Origin: Silicimonas sp. | GTDB taxonomy: Bacteria > Pseudomonadota > Alphaproteobacteria > Rhodobacterales > Rhodobacteraceae | Direction: 5' to 3' | Assembly (NCBI GenBank): GCA_022819605.1 | Contig: JAJEGW010000182.1 | Coordinates: forward strand, 104,661 to 168,660 | Length of the DNA: 64,000 nt | Shown: piece by piece, positions 63,431-64,000 of the stretch | Layout: every line of letters starts with the position of its first letter | Position numbering within the stretch: position 1 is the first letter of the stretch | Notes under the pieces: model-generated | Seen by the model: only the letters and a program-made list of their open reading frames with translations | Told to the model about the DNA's origin: nothing | Databases searched by the model: none | Position numbers and translations under genes: made by a program

Positions 63431-63820
63431 ATGAAGGCAATGACACATGGCGTCATTCTGGCGGCCATTCTTGGCATCGCTCCGGCGATGGCCATTGGCG
63501 CAGAGAGGAAAGATGCGGAAATTACCTGCGAGCCGACCGAGCAAAGACTGGTCTACGACTGCACAGTGATGCTTACGAAGAGACACAGCGGTGATCCCGT
63601 CAACAATGCCGAGTTCACGGTTGGCGCCGACATGCCGTCCATGCCGGGTGCCCACAATGTCAAACCGGTTCAGGCGATCCCTCATGAAGAGCCGGGCCTC
63701 TATGGCGTGCGCATCCATCTCGACATGCTTGGAGAATGGGCGATAAGGCTCGATTTCACGAAGCCGGACCGTGACCGTGTCGTCAAGAAGCAGACATTTG
63801 CAGGTGACGGCAATCACTGA
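63431..63820 (+). CDS. Small exported YtkA-like protein
   Basis: A 129-residue protein with a signal peptide (MTHGVILAAILGIAPAMAIG) and one immunoglobulin-like beta domain. PVNNAEFTVGADMPSMPGAH and HEEPGLYGVRIHLDMLGEWA resemble the YtkA-like/FixH-type fold, in which Met and His near MPSMPGAH often bind metal. AGGAG precedes the ATG. It is the tenth gene in line after the ABC binding protein and may be co-transcribed; its role with the transporter is unknown. Confidence 0.7.
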   Translation: MKAMTHGVILAAILGIAPAMAIGAERKDAEITCEPTEQRLVYDCTVMLTKRHSGDPVNNAEFTVGADMPSMPGAHNVKPVQAIPHEEPGLYGVRIHLDMLGEWAIRLDFTKPDRDRVVKKQTFAGDGNH

Positions 63821-63867
63821 GATCGTGCGGTTGAGTCAGTGTCTGATCATGGTACGCACCACTTGAT

Positions 63868-64000
63868 TCATTCCGCAACGAGCGCAACTTCCGCGCCCGC
63901 CGCCTGGAAACGGCCCAAGTTGCCGTAGAGCGCGCGCAGCATGATGCCGCGTGCGCCGTTCATGTCCCGGTCGACGACGATGCTGCCGTCCGAGACCGTC
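63868..64000 (-). CDS. TnpB-like (IS200/IS605 OrfB) 3' end, cut by window edge
   Basis: The last 44 codons of a minus-strand gene include IVVDRDMNGARGIMLRAL, matching the DRDxNxARNIxLRAL motif at the RuvC-III/zinc end of TnpB-type proteins; the second Asp of the motif is a nuclease residue in the family. The Cys pair that usually stands just before DRD is not seen (TVSDGSIVVDRD here), so this may be a zinc-less variant or a decayed copy. The rest of the gene lies outside the window. Confidence 0.6.
   Translation of the reverse strand, partial: TVSDGSIVVDRDMNGARGIMLRALYGNLGRFQAAGAEVALVAE

Noticed and set aside
1..64000. CRISPR array, prophage or replication origin
   Set aside because: No regularly spaced repeats, no phage structural genes, integrase, or dnaA-box cluster were noticed on reading through.

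Overview
This window reads as one chromosomal stretch of an alphaproteobacterium, most likely a Rhodobacterales (Roseobacter-type) member. The support is the ntrB-ntrC-ntrY-ntrX block in which NtrC and NtrX both lack the GAFTGA loop, the aat / DUF2155 / MlaD-like / NDUFA12-like neighbourhood, accB-accC, and a high density of ABC and TRAP importers. No rRNA gene, intact tRNA gene, CRISPR array or complete prophage was seen. Unusually, the genome looks littered with broken genes: remnants of LacI, an IS4-type transposase, a PHP/ABC-ATPase copy, VapC, an aldo/keto reductase copy, perhaps a sulfatase, and several unassigned fragments, with long gene-free stretches between them.
Region 1 (about 1-19.9 kb, all + strand) is a catabolic island: a DUF5054 GH38-like protein, an IolE-like inosose dehydratase, a Gfo/Idh/MocA dehydrogenase, a small unknown protein, a PhyH-type dioxygenase, a LacI regulator, a peptide-class ABC importer with fused ATPases, two CehA/McbA-type PHP metallohydrolases and an endonuclease/exonuclease/phosphatase (EEP) hydrolase. 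Three copies of a 16-bp palindrome (CTGCACRCGYGTGCAG-like) at 398, 6787 and 9133 look like operators of the LacI protein and tie these genes into one regulon. This is the best candidate for an undescribed system; the chemistry suggests uptake and breakdown of an inositol- or sugar-containing phosphodiester or glycoside, but the substrate is inference.
Region 2 (20.7-30.7 kb) is housekeeping: nitrogen regulation (ntrBCYX, - strand), then ispF-pgpA-cinA in an overlapping operon and an ammonium transporter without an adjacent glnK. NtrX has Gly in place of the Walker B Asp.
Region 3 (31-40 kb, - strand) is a four-gene cassette (Asp/Glu racemase-like enzyme, M20 amidohydrolase, M24 peptidase-like enzyme, fold-type II PLP enzyme) for an unknown amide or amino acid, then a decayed zone with a tRNA 3'-end-like sequence, a 28-residue lipoprotein gene and a vapC pseudogene, then a class II aldolase.
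Region 4 (40.3-44.2 kb) holds accB-accC, aat, DUF2155, an MlaD-family gene and an NDUFA12-like gene.
Region 5 (45-51.4 kb) is a sugar or sugar-acid cassette: SMP-30 lactonase, SDR dehydrogenase and aldo/keto reductase (+), facing a TRAP transporter dctPQM (-), with a decayed reductase copy beyond it.
Region 6 (51.4-64 kb) has dusA, a secreted EEP hydrolase, a GntR/FCD regulator diverging from a branched-chain-amino-acid-type ABC operon with one binding protein but two full HMGF sets, a small YtkA-like periplasmic protein, and the 3' end of a TnpB-like gene running off the window.
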